Source: Sutterella wadsworthensis 2_1_59BFAA (GTDB taxonomy: Bacteria; Pseudomonadota; Gammaproteobacteria; Burkholderiales; Burkholderiaceae_F). From it: a stretch of DNA of 64,000 nucleotides. Below are positions 26,448 through 34,621 of this stretch, in pieces. The notes beneath the pieces are model-generated. The model was not told the origin of the DNA. It saw only the letters and a program-made list of their open reading frames with translations, and ran no database searches. The number at the start of each line of letters is the position of its first letter. Within the stretch, counting starts at the first letter, position 1. The translations under genes and the position numbers were made by a program. The DNA lies in assembly GCF_000297775.1 (NCBI RefSeq), contig NZ_JH815519.1, positions 83,073 through 147,072 of the forward strand, in the 5' to 3' direction.

Positions 26448-27527
26448 CTAGTTCTGACGATCGGCGATCCTGACGGGCGAGCCCTCGTTGAGGGTCGCCC
26501 TGGGCGAATCGACCACGACCTCGCCGCCCTCGAGGCCCGCAAGCACCGTGACGAAGTCGCCGCGACGCTCGCCGAGCCTGAGCCAGCGGAACTTCGCCTC
26601 GCCGTCCCTGACGACGAAGACGCCTTCAAGGCCTGCGCGCTTCGTGAGGGCCGAAGCCGCCACGCGCACTTCGGACGTGCCCGCAAGCTCGAAGACGGCC
26701 GTGCCGAAGGTGCCGGGCATCACGTCCGCCGCATCCCCGCTGAAGGCAATCTTCACGAGACAGGTGCGCGTGAGTTGGTCGGCGGAGTGCACGACGCGCT
26801 CGACTGCGCCCGCAAGCGGCGCCCTGCCCTTGAGCTCGATCCTGACGGCCATGCCTTCCCTGACGCCGGGCGCGAACGATTCGGGCACGTAGGTCTCGAA
26901 GACGGGCGCGCCCGCGCTCTCCATCATGACGATGGGGGCGCCCGGCGTCACGAGGTCGCCCTCGCGCTTGACGAGCATCACCACCGTGCCGTCGAAGGGC
27001 GCGCGCACGTCGGCGTACTCGAGCTGCACGCGGGCTGCGTCGAGCTGCGCCTCGGCAGCCCTGAGCCTCGAGGCCGCGGCCTCGTGGTTGAGCCTCACCT
27101 TGCGCCACTCGTTGTCGGAGACGACGCCGTCCTCGTGAAGCGAACGGAACTTGCGCATGTCGACCGCCGCATCGCGCTCGGCGGCTCGGGCGGCCGCAAG
27201 CGACGCCTCGGCCGCCTCGATCCCCGCCCTGACGTCCGTGACGTCGAGCCTGGCGACGGAGTCACCCTTCGAGACGCGCGCGCCTTCACGGGCGGGCAGC
27301 GCCCTCAGATAGGCCGTGACGCGGGAGGCGATCGCCACGCGTTCGCGCGCGGCGGCCGTGCCGCTTGTCGTATAGGCGCCGGACACGTTGCTCTGCAGCG
27401 CCGCGGGAACGACCGTCTCGACCGCGCCCTGTGCGGGCGCCGCAGGCTCCGGAGCCTCCTTGCAGCCCGAGAGCGCCAGAAGCGCGGCGAAGAAGCCCGC
27501 CGCAAGGCCCGTTTTCAGAAATCTCAT
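26448..27527 (-). CDS. RND pump periplasmic membrane-fusion lipoprotein
   Basis: The 359-residue protein has a lipoprotein signal with lipobox LALSGC, then the barrel-sandwich, hairpin and beta-barrel order of membrane-fusion proteins. Recognisable segments include ASRVTAYLRALPAREGARVS, VRAPFDGTVVMLVKREGDLV and ARLDVTDVRAGIEAAEASLA. It links the RND transporter with TolC. The ATG at 27527 follows GGGAGG by a few bases; a GTG at 27542 would add five residues. It begins 11 bases after the regulator gene, in one operon. Confidence 0.9.
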   Translation of the reverse strand: MRFLKTGLAAGFFAALLALSGCKEAPEPAAPAQGAVETVVPAALQSNVSGAYTTSGTAAARERVAIASRVTAYLRALPAREGARVSKGDSVARLDVTDVRAGIEAAEASLAAARAAERDAAVDMRKFRSLHEDGVVSDNEWRKVRLNHEAAASRLRAAEAQLDAARVQLEYADVRAPFDGTVVMLVKREGDLVTPGAPIVMMESAGAPVFETYVPESFAPGVREGMAVRIELKGRAPLAGAVERVVHSADQLTRTCLVKIAFSGDAADVMPGTFGTAVFELAGTSEVRVAASALTKRAGLEGVFVVRDGEAKFRWLRLGERRGDFVTVLAGLEGGEVVVDSPRATLNEGSPVRIADRQN

Positions 27528-27538
27528 GACGCCTCCCG

Positions 27539-28156
27539 TCACCTGGGACTGACATGCACCTCAAGCAGTCCCGCCACGTATTCGATCATCTCCGCCTCTT
27601 CGTAGAGGCCGGGACCCGCCCCGGGAATCCGCTCGATGAGCATGCGGCCCTCGTAGGGCATGAAGCACAGCGAGCAGAGCGAGAGCACCCAGCGCCTGCG
27701 GTCGCCCGTCACGCCGAGCTCGGCCGCGAAGCCCATCATCAGGTCGAAGAAGCGCTTGAGGGGCTTCGTCGCGAAGATGAGCGCATTCTCGCGGTCCGTG
27801 TCGATGAGCACGCGCTGAAAGAGAATGCAGCCGTCGTTGTTAGAGGAAAAGCGCCCGATGATGCGGGCGATGACGCGGCGCAGCCTCTCGGGAGGCGTGC
27901 CGTCCTGAATGCGCACCACCTCCTCGATGCTGTCCGTCACCTGCTTGATCGCATGGTCGACCGCATGCCTGTAGAGGTCGATCTTGTCGGAAAAATGGTA
28001 GTAGATCGCCGCCTGCGTGAAGCCGACCTCAAGCGCAACCTCGCGCATCGAAACGCCTGCATACCCGTTGCGGGCGAAAAGCCTCAGCGCGACTTCAAGC
28101 ACGGTGGCGCGGGCGTCGGCCCCTCTCTGTTTTCTGGGATCCCTTGTGGTGGTCAT
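27539..28156 (-). CDS. TetR-family repressor of the efflux operon
   Basis: The 205-residue protein has a TetR-type DNA-binding head (ATVLEVALRLFARNGYAGVS, MREVALEVGFTQAAIYYHFS) and a ligand-binding body. It is the first gene of the efflux operon and has a perfect 9-bp inverted repeat 41 bases upstream of its start, so self-repression with release by the pump substrate is likely. The ATG at 28156 is preferred over one 14 codons upstream, which lies in a CAG/CAA-like repeat stretch without family likeness. Confidence 0.9.
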   Translation of the reverse strand: MTTTRDPRKQRGADARATVLEVALRLFARNGYAGVSMREVALEVGFTQAAIYYHFSDKIDLYRHAVDHAIKQVTDSIEEVVRIQDGTPPERLRRVIARIIGRFSSNNDGCILFQRVLIDTDRENALIFATKPLKRFFDLMMGFAAELGVTGDRRRWVLSLCSLCFMPYEGRMLIERIPGAGPGLYEEAEMIEYVAGLLEVHVSPR

Positions 28157-28196
28157 CTTCGTTCCCTTTTCTGCTGCTGCTGTTGTTGTCGAACGC

Positions 28197-28218
28197 ACTT
28201 ACTGATCGTTCAGTAAGT
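28197..28218. promoter_or_regulatory. TetR-type operator
   Basis: acttactga (28197-28205) and tcagtaagt (28210-28218) form a perfect inverted repeat around a 4-base centre. It is upstream of the tetR start, with no divergent gene, and probably controls the whole tetR-MFP-RND-TolC operon. Confidence 0.8.
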
Positions 28219-28277
28219 ATCCTTGTTTTCAGTATACGTCAGCTGCGGCAGAAGAAAAACCGGCTTCAGGGAAAACG

Positions 28278-28313
28278 AAAACCCCTCCGACGGCACTGCG
28301 GCGGAGGGGTTTT
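28278..28313. terminator. Terminator downstream of the DUF4418 gene
   Basis: A 12-bp perfect stem (28278-28289 with 28302-28313) includes AAAA/TTTT, active mainly for the minus-strand gene that ends at 28334. Confidence 0.8.
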
Positions 28314-28333
28314 CAAATGGAATATCCGGATGC

Positions 28334-28726
28334 TTATTCCGAACGCCTCTTCGAAAGGCGAAGGGCGTCGGCGGCCGAGAGGAAGGCGATGACGGCTCCC
28401 CAGATCATGACGACGGGCGCGGTGGTCTCGGCGCAGGGCGCGTTCTCGACGGCGCACGGGCCGATGACGAAGGCGGCGGCTAGCGTGATGACGATGCCGA
28501 GCAGCATGTTCATGAGCTGGATGCCCGCCGCAAGGCCTGCGGACGAGAACTGCAGCATGACGCCCGCAAGGGCGCTCGCGAAGCCGAGGACGGCCGTCAT
28601 GCGCACGAGATAGAAGCACGGCGCGGCGGCGTCCTTGTGAAACGGCAGGACGAACATGACGGCGATCGTGAGGCCGAGGCCCACGAGCATCATCAGAAAG
28701 CCGGAGAGAAAGGCGGGACGCTTCAT
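28334..28726 (-). CDS. Small four-helix membrane protein (DUF4418-like)
   Basis: The 130-residue protein has four hydrophobic helices. The short loop with two cysteines (GPCAVENAPCAETTAPV) before the last helix is the mark of DUF4418 proteins. The function of the family is unknown; in some organisms it stands next to ABC transporter genes, which is not the case here. The ATG at 28726 is the start of the hydrophobic region. The frame stays open far upstream only as a shadow of the sensor kinase. Confidence 0.7.
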   Translation of the reverse strand: MKRPAFLSGFLMMLVGLGLTIAVMFVLPFHKDAAAPCFYLVRMTAVLGFASALAGVMLQFSSAGLAAGIQLMNMLLGIVITLAAAFVIGPCAVENAPCAETTAPVVMIWGAVIAFLSAADALRLSKRRSE

Positions 28727-28809
28727 GTTGAAAAAGACTCCAGTGAATTCGGTGCGGGATGCGGGAAGGCGAATTCTACCCGTCCCGCACCCTCGGCTCA
28801 AGCCCTCGA

Positions 28810-31020
28810 TCAACCCTTGCTGCCGGGGATGCCGGGCGGGCGCGGGCGGCCCGTGCGGTGCATGTCGCCGTCCTGCATCAGGTGGACCGCATCGTTGAGG
28901 GTGCCCGTGTGCACCGTGGCGGGGAGGCTTCTCTCGAGCTGCGGCGACTCGTCGGCCTGCTCCTCGCCGCGCCTCTCGACCACCTCGCGGGCCACGCGGC
29001 CGTTGCCGCCCGACTCGTAGATGCTGACGGTCTCGGGGCCCATGTCGGCGATGACGGAGACGTCCTTCATCTGGGAGGGGATCGTCATCGTGAACTTCAC
29101 GCCCCGCGAGCCGTTGCGTGCGACCGTGATGTTGCCCGCATGGCGCTCGGCGATGTTGGCGACGATCGAGAGCCCGAGGCCCATGCCGGCCTCGCCCTTG
29201 CTCGTCTGCAGCGGCTTGAAGAAGCGCGAGAGCTGCTCGTCCGAGATGTAGGGACCGTTGTCGCCCACCGTCAGGATCCATGTGTGCTCGTCGCTCGGAT
29301 AGAGGCAGACCTCGATCTTCGGATCGGGAATGCCCGAAATGGCGTCGGCGGCGTTCTTGAGGAGGTTGAGCACCACGAGCTCGATCTCCCAGCCGTCGAC
29401 CTCGGCCATGCTGTGCGGATGCATGCGCACCGTCAGCTCGGCGTCGGTCGTGCGCGAGCGCCTGAAGGTCTGGATGGCGTTCTCGATGATGATCGAGAGG
29501 TCGGAGACCTTGCGCGGCGGATAGTCGTGCTTGGCGTAGGAGCGCACGCGCTCGACGATCTTGCTCGCGCGTTCGGCCTGCAGGACGATCTCCCTCAGGG
29601 CTAGTTCGAGCTTCTCGCGCTCGACGTCTCCGCGCCCGAGGCGCCTCAGAAGGCCGTTGCCGTAGTTGGTGATGGCGCCCAGAGGCTGCTTGAGCTCGTG
29701 CGCGATGATGGTCGACATCTGGCCCACGATGCCCGTGCGCTCGAGGTTCGCGATGTGCTGCCTCGACTGCGCGGCCTCGGCCTCGATGCGATCGCGCTGG
29801 TCCAGAGCGTCGCGAAGCGCCCTCGTGCGACGGCGCACCAGGATCGAGAGCGTCGTCGTGTACGTGAGCACGAGGAAGATCACGAGCATGATGAGCGCGA
29901 TGATCTCGGCGTGCTCCCTCACGAAGCGCTGGAAGCTCCAGCCCGCAAGGTCGCTGTAGGGACCGATCTTGAGCGTGTAGAAGAGGTCGAAGACGGGACG
30001 GTTCGTCACGGGCAGCGCCCATTCGGCCCCGTACTTGATGCTCGACATGCCGAGCAGCACGGCGGTCATCGCCTTCTTGAGCGTCGGATCGATGTCGTTG
30101 ACGGCCGCAAAGACGCGGCCGGGGTAGACCTCGGTCGAGTGGACGCAGGAGAGGCCGTCCTTCTTCTTGGGATTGAGGACCTCGATCTCGTCCATCGGAA
30201 AGGACGGATCAAGCGCGAGCTGCTCGAGCGCGCAGGCGGGCAGAAGCCCCACGCGCTCCCTGCCCGCGAGCACGTATTCGACGAGGTCGCGCTGCGAGTT
30301 GTTCGTGAAGGTCGTCCTCGAGAGCAGGTCCTCGTAGCCGATGCGGCGGCGCTTGACGAGCTCGCCCGCGCCGATGAGCCAGGCCGACATCGACTTCGGA
30401 GTCATGGCGGCGAGCTCGTGCGTGGCGACGTAGGTGAGCGGATCGTGAACTGCGGAGCCGTCGGCGGGCTTTTTGCGGAAGAAGGTCGAGGCCATCGCCT
30501 CGCTCGGACTGTCGCCCGTGCCGGGCCACATGACGGCGATCTGCTCGACGCCGCCCATGGCCTGCTCGAGGGCGTAGAAGGACTGGTCCGCGATGAAGAA
30601 GTCCACGCCGCCCGTGCGGATCGACTGCGACAGGTCGCGGTCGTTCAGATAATAGATGTTCACGTTCTGCGAGCCGAACATGACGCGGATGAACTCCTTC
30701 GTCGCGTTGATCATCTCGGCGTCAGGCTCTGATCCGGGCTCGTTGTGGACCGCGATGCGCATCGGACGCTGGAAGTTCAGCTGTCCCACGGCCTCGGGAC
30801 GCTCGAGGCCGTCGTCGGGCACTCCGCCGCCGTCGCGGCTGATGATGGGCGAGCGGTCGCGCTGGTGCGGATTGATGATCGCGAGCACGTCCCCCGAGGG
30901 CGTGCCCGTGCTCGTGCCCATGCCGAGGTAGGATGCGCTGACGGCGGCCCCGAAGGCGCACGACGCGATCCCGAGGGCCGCGGCGCCTGCAAGAGCCGCC
31001 CTGATGATGTGGCTAAGCAT
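28810..31020 (-). CDS. TtrS-like sensor histidine kinase with periplasmic PhnD-type domain
   Basis: The 736-residue protein has an N-terminal export signal and a periplasmic phosphonate-binding-type (PhnD-like) domain at about residues 85-345 (MRIAVHNEPGSEPDAEM, GGVDFFIADQ). One membrane segment follows at about 373-395, then a kinase core with phospho-acceptor His441 (IIAHELKQPLGAI), N box (LLKNAADA) and G boxes (DNGPYIS, GMGLGLSI). This is the layout of TtrS, which senses tetrathionate, and of its many relatives in Sutterella-type bacteria. No response regulator lies beside it, so it is an orphan here. The ATG at 31020 is used; an upstream frame to 31116 lacks export features. Confidence 0.87.
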   Translation of the reverse strand: MLSHIIRAALAGAAALGIASCAFGAAVSASYLGMGTSTGTPSGDVLAIINPHQRDRSPIISRDGGGVPDDGLERPEAVGQLNFQRPMRIAVHNEPGSEPDAEMINATKEFIRVMFGSQNVNIYYLNDRDLSQSIRTGGVDFFIADQSFYALEQAMGGVEQIAVMWPGTGDSPSEAMASTFFRKKPADGSAVHDPLTYVATHELAAMTPKSMSAWLIGAGELVKRRRIGYEDLLSRTTFTNNSQRDLVEYVLAGRERVGLLPACALEQLALDPSFPMDEIEVLNPKKKDGLSCVHSTEVYPGRVFAAVNDIDPTLKKAMTAVLLGMSSIKYGAEWALPVTNRPVFDLFYTLKIGPYSDLAGWSFQRFVREHAEIIALIMLVIFLVLTYTTTLSILVRRRTRALRDALDQRDRIEAEAAQSRQHIANLERTGIVGQMSTIIAHELKQPLGAITNYGNGLLRRLGRGDVEREKLELALREIVLQAERASKIVERVRSYAKHDYPPRKVSDLSIIIENAIQTFRRSRTTDAELTVRMHPHSMAEVDGWEIELVVLNLLKNAADAISGIPDPKIEVCLYPSDEHTWILTVGDNGPYISDEQLSRFFKPLQTSKGEAGMGLGLSIVANIAERHAGNITVARNGSRGVKFTMTIPSQMKDVSVIADMGPETVSIYESGGNGRVAREVVERRGEEQADESPQLERSLPATVHTGTLNDAVHLMQDGDMHRTGRPRPPGIPGSKG

Positions 31021-31130
31021 AGGTGGGTTTGTGCCGGCGGCAGGCGGGCGTGGCCGTGCGCACTGCAGCCGGGTGAGGCAAAATGTTCGTACGAAAAACT
31101 GTCCTAATTGTGCCACCTGCCGACCGAATC

Positions 31131-32642
31131 ATGTCCGAAAAAGCACTGAAGCCTGCGCTGACCGACGTCGGGCTACGATATAACACCAAGCTCGCGGACG
31201 TGCTCCCGCCAGACCTCGCCGAGCCGCTCAGGACCTTCGGCATCGAGACGGCCGAGGACCTCTACGAGTGCGCCGCCAACGCGGGCGCCTCGTGGTTCCG
31301 CCCCGTCACGGGCATCGACGCCTCGACGGCCACGGCCCTCATGACCTGGCTTCACAGGAACGGCAGGGACGTGGGCGAAGTGACCGAACGCTTCTTCCTG
31401 CCGGGCTGCGCGCCCTCGCCCGAATCTCGCTCCGTCGCGACCCAGGCCTCCGACGAGGGCATCGTGCCCATGGAGCGCCTCGTCGTGCCCGAAGGCCTGC
31501 GCGGAGACCGCGGCCTCAACAGGGCGCCCGCCATGGCCTGTTCGCTCGACGCCGAGGACGACCTCTCGGCCATCCGCGTCTGGCTTCAGGCACGCGCCTC
31601 CAATCCCAACACGCAGGCGAGCTACAGAAAGGAGGCCGAGCGCTACCTTCTCTGGTGCCTGCTTGAGCGCCGCACGGCGCTCTCCTCCGTGAGGGCGGGC
31701 GACGCGGCGCTCTTCCTGCGCTGGCTCGAGGGGCTCGGCCGCACCGACGAGAAGGCCTGGGCGCAGCAGTGGCGCATTCCCCAGAGCCGCTGGATCGGTC
31801 CCAAGAACATGCCCCGCACCTCGCCCGCCTGGCGTCCCTTCAACGGCCCGCTCTCCGCAACGAGCCGAAGAAACGCCGTCGTGGTCGTGCGCCAGCTGCA
31901 CAACTTTCTCAAGAACACCGGCTACCTCATCTTCAGCCCCTTCGACCAGGTGAGCCCCAAGGTTCCGCTCCTCAAGGGCGAAGGCGCCCCGCAGGCCTTT
32001 GCGGACCGCTCGCTCACCGACGAGCAGTGGGCCGAGATCGTCTCCCGCATCGACGATCTCCCCGAAGGATGGCCGCGCGAGCGCATGAAGCTCATCCTGA
32101 TGATGGGCAAGAGCCTCGGCATGCGCGCCTCCGAAATGCTCGACGCGCGCACGGGCTGGATCGTCGAGAGGCGCGTGGGCTTCAAGGTCCGCGCCGCCAT
32201 CGAGATCGTCGGCAAGGGCGCCAAGGTCAGGCGCCTGCCGCTCAACGACGAGCAGCGCACGATCATCGACGACGCGCTCAGGGCCCGCGGCATTGCGGGC
32301 GTCGCGGGGTCCGATCCCGAAACGCCGCTTCTCGTCAACCTAGGCCGCGGCAGGAACGCACACGGCCCCATGACCCGAAGCGGACTCTACGTCGTGCTCA
32401 CGAAGTTTCTCGAGGAAGTCGCGCTCGACGTCGCCGCCGAGCGTCCGATGGACGCCGCCAAGCTCCGCGCCTCGTCCACCCACTGGCTCAGGCACACCTT
32501 CGCCGTCAACGCCCTGACCGAGATGAGCGTCAACGTCGTGCAGGCCGCCATGGGACACGCCTCCGTGGCCACGACGGGCCGATACCTCTCGCCCGAAGAA
32601 GAGGCGATGAGCGAGGCGATGGAGAAGATGAAGGCGCTTTGA
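31131..32642 (+). CDS. Chromosomal tyrosine recombinase with DUF3701-type N-terminal part
   Basis: The 503-residue protein ends in a tyrosine-recombinase catalytic domain. The residues are Arg (GKSLGMRASEML), Lys (VGKGAKVRRLPL), His-x-x-Arg (STHWLRHTFAVN), His (AAMGHASVATT) and Tyr (TGRYLSP). Before it is a SAM-like core-binding domain (NPNTQASYRKEAERYLLWCL) and an ~80-residue head resembling the DUF3701/helix-hairpin part of core-genome integrases in Burkholderiales. It lies between housekeeping genes without an att site or phage genes, so it is probably a resident gene and not a prophage marker. The ATG at 31131 is used; another at 31083 adds 16 residues. Confidence 0.85.
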   Translation: MSEKALKPALTDVGLRYNTKLADVLPPDLAEPLRTFGIETAEDLYECAANAGASWFRPVTGIDASTATALMTWLHRNGRDVGEVTERFFLPGCAPSPESRSVATQASDEGIVPMERLVVPEGLRGDRGLNRAPAMACSLDAEDDLSAIRVWLQARASNPNTQASYRKEAERYLLWCLLERRTALSSVRAGDAALFLRWLEGLGRTDEKAWAQQWRIPQSRWIGPKNMPRTSPAWRPFNGPLSATSRRNAVVVVRQLHNFLKNTGYLIFSPFDQVSPKVPLLKGEGAPQAFADRSLTDEQWAEIVSRIDDLPEGWPRERMKLILMMGKSLGMRASEMLDARTGWIVERRVGFKVRAAIEIVGKGAKVRRLPLNDEQRTIIDDALRARGIAGVAGSDPETPLLVNLGRGRNAHGPMTRSGLYVVLTKFLEEVALDVAAERPMDAAKLRASSTHWLRHTFAVNALTEMSVNVVQAAMGHASVATTGRYLSPEEEAMSEAMEKMKAL

Positions 32643-32676
32643 TTCCGGGAAGGAAGGACGCCCGCAGAAGACAACA

Positions 32677-32712
32677 CGGCCCCGTCTTCCTTTACGGAGG
32701 GCGGGGCCGCTT
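32677..32712. terminator. Terminator between the recombinase gene and holB
   Basis: cggccccg at 32677-32684 pairs with 32702-32709 between two converging genes; it is followed by a weak T-rich stretch. Confidence 0.6.
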
Positions 32713-32740
32713 ATTTAGATGAACCGAATGAGGCTGAGCG

Positions 32741-33784
32741 TCAGACCTGGCCGCCGAGCGCCCTGACGTAGACGAGCAGCACGCCCTCCCAGACCTGGCG
32801 GGGTGCGAGCGGATGCTCGGCCGAACGGCGCATTTCGGCGACGGCGGCATTGAGCGAGAGAAGGTTCTTCATCGTCGCATCGGCGGCGATCTTCTCGAGC
32901 ACGTCCTTCTCGCGGATGAAGAAGTGCGGCTCGGCGCCCGACTTCACGCGCAGCAGGTCGTAGCACCAGCGGGAGAGATAAAGCGCAACTGCGGGAATGC
33001 CCATCGAGGCCGAGTAGCCGCGCACGATGCTGTCGGGCGTGAGGCTGCGGCCGCGGGCGAGCAGGTCCCTGAGCGTGGCGGAGGCCTTCGCGTCGAGCGT
33101 GAGGCCCGTGATGTCCTTCACGGCGTTGAGGGGCGCGCCGCCCGCCATGGCGAGCGCGACCTCGGGATCGCCCTTGAGGCGCTTCTGGGTCGAGAGCCAT
33201 GCAAGCGCGTCCTCCTTCGACGGAACGCCCACGCGCAGCAGGCGCGACCTCGAGCGGATCGTCGGGAGCACGGCGTCGATGTCGTCGGCCGCAAGAATGA
33301 AGACGCACCCCTCGGGCGGCTCCTCCATCGACTTGAGCAGCGAGGCGGCGGCCTCGGCGCGCACCATGTCGGCGGGATAGACGAGCACGCAGCGGCGTCC
33401 TCCGCGGCTCGGCGCCATCGTGAGGAAGTCCGTGAGGGCGCGGAACTGATGAATGCGGATTTCGCGCGAAAGCTTCTTCGAGGACGAGGAGGTTTCGGGC
33501 GGGGTGTACGGCAGGTCGAGCGCGTTTGCGAGGAATTCGCTCACGACGATGCGGCAGTCGGGATGGCCGTTGGCGTGCATCATGCGGCAGCCAGGGCACT
33601 TGCCGCAGGGCGACCCGTCGGCCTTCGGGCTTTCGCAAAGAAGGCGCTCGGCGAACCAGCGGGCGAGCTCGAACGTGCCCACGCCGGGCATGCCGTGGAT
33701 GAGGATCGCGTTGGGAAGCCTTTCGCGCATCGCGTCAAGGCGTGCGGCGGCCTCCTCGAGCCAGGGGTACTGCGTCAGAGCCAT
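32741..33784 (-). CDS. holB: DNA polymerase III subunit delta prime
   Basis: The 347-residue protein is the delta' part of the clamp loader. The degenerate P-loop (HGMPGVGTFELARWFAERLL), the four-Cys zinc module (CGKCPGCRMM with an upstream Cys) and the SRC-like arginine motif (TIRSRSRLLRV) are present. The start overlaps the end of tmk by 10 bases, as in other Burkholderiales. The chain is of normal length. Confidence 0.93.
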   Translation of the reverse strand: MALTQYPWLEEAAARLDAMRERLPNAILIHGMPGVGTFELARWFAERLLCESPKADGSPCGKCPGCRMMHANGHPDCRIVVSEFLANALDLPYTPPETSSSSKKLSREIRIHQFRALTDFLTMAPSRGGRRCVLVYPADMVRAEAAASLLKSMEEPPEGCVFILAADDIDAVLPTIRSRSRLLRVGVPSKEDALAWLSTQKRLKGDPEVALAMAGGAPLNAVKDITGLTLDAKASATLRDLLARGRSLTPDSIVRGYSASMGIPAVALYLSRWCYDLLRVKSGAEPHFFIREKDVLEKIAADATMKNLLSLNAAVAEMRRSAEHPLAPRQVWEGVLLVYVRALGGQV

Positions 33785-34389
33785 TTGGCGAACTCCTTCT
33801 CAAGCTGCGCGGCGATCGTCTCGGGCGCCTCCTCGGCATTGACCCTGACGAAGCGCTTCGGATCACGGGCGGCGCGGTCCAGATAGGCGTTGCGCACGCG
33901 GGCGAAGAAGTCCGCGCTCTCGCGTTCGAACCTGTCGCCTTCGCCCGCACGGATCGTGCGGCGGCGCGCAGCCACCTCGGGCGCCAGATCAAAGAGCACC
34001 GTCACGTCGGGCGCAAAGCCCGCGAGCGTCCAGGCCTCGAGCGCCTCGACGTCCTCGCCCTTCATGCCCTTGCCGCCCGTCTGATAGGCGTAGGTGGCGT
34101 CGGTGAAGCGGTCGGAGAGAACCCAGGCGCCGCGCTCAAGCGCAGGCTTGATCACCTTCTCGGCATGCTCGCAGCGGGCGGCGAAGAAGAGCAGCGTCTC
34201 CGTGCGCGGCGTCATCTCGTCCGTAAGGAGCAGGCCGCGGATCTTCTCCCCGAGCGGCGTGCCGCCGGGTTCTCGCGTGCGCACGACCTCATGCCCCGCG
34301 GCCCTGATGAGGCGCTCGAGCCCGTCGATCTGCGTGGTCTTGCCCGCCCCGTCAATGCCTTCAAAGGAAATAAAGCGTCCTGTCGCCAT
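33775..34389 (-). CDS. tmk: Thymidylate kinase
   Basis: The 204-residue enzyme phosphorylates dTMP to dTDP. It has the P-loop FEGIDGAGKTTQ, the DR(Y/F) motif with lid (SDRFTDATYAYQTGGKGM) and the REPGG motif (RTREPGGTPLGEK). Length is normal. It is translated just ahead of holB with a 10-base overlap and is divergent from mltG. Confidence 0.95.
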   Translation of the reverse strand: MATGRFISFEGIDGAGKTTQIDGLERLIRAAGHEVVRTREPGGTPLGEKIRGLLLTDEMTPRTETLLFFAARCEHAEKVIKPALERGAWVLSDRFTDATYAYQTGGKGMKGEDVEALEAWTLAGFAPDVTVLFDLAPEVAARRRTIRAGEGDRFERESADFFARVRNAYLDRAARDPKRFVRVNAEEAPETIAAQLEKEFAKWL

Positions 34390-34621
34390 CTGTGAAACTC
34401 CGAATTGAAACTCTCGGGGCCGCGCTCGGACGACCCGCTACGGCATTGTAGCGGATTGGCCCGCGCCGCCACGAAGACGCACATTCAAACAAACGCTCAC
34501 GACTCGGCGGGCTCCACAGGCCATGAACCGGCATCCGCCCGCGCTAAAATGTGCCGCACTTCATCCTTCGGAGGCACAAGCCGCCCGAAGGTCCCGAACA
34601 CTCAACCCAGGACTTCCCGTC

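Noticed and set aside
23181-27605. Very long frame (1474 codons) on the plus strand
   Set aside because: It is antisense to the RND and fusion-protein genes, rich in Arg, His, Ala and Asp as expected for a GC-driven shadow, and has no family features.
28727-30022. Long upstream extension of the DUF4418 frame
   Set aside because: It is the shadow of the sensor kinase on the same strand in another frame; the membrane protein begins at 28726.
31131-32642. Prophage or integrative element marked by the recombinase
   Set aside because: Neighbours are a sensor kinase and holB/tmk; no phage genes or duplicated att-like sequence were seen.
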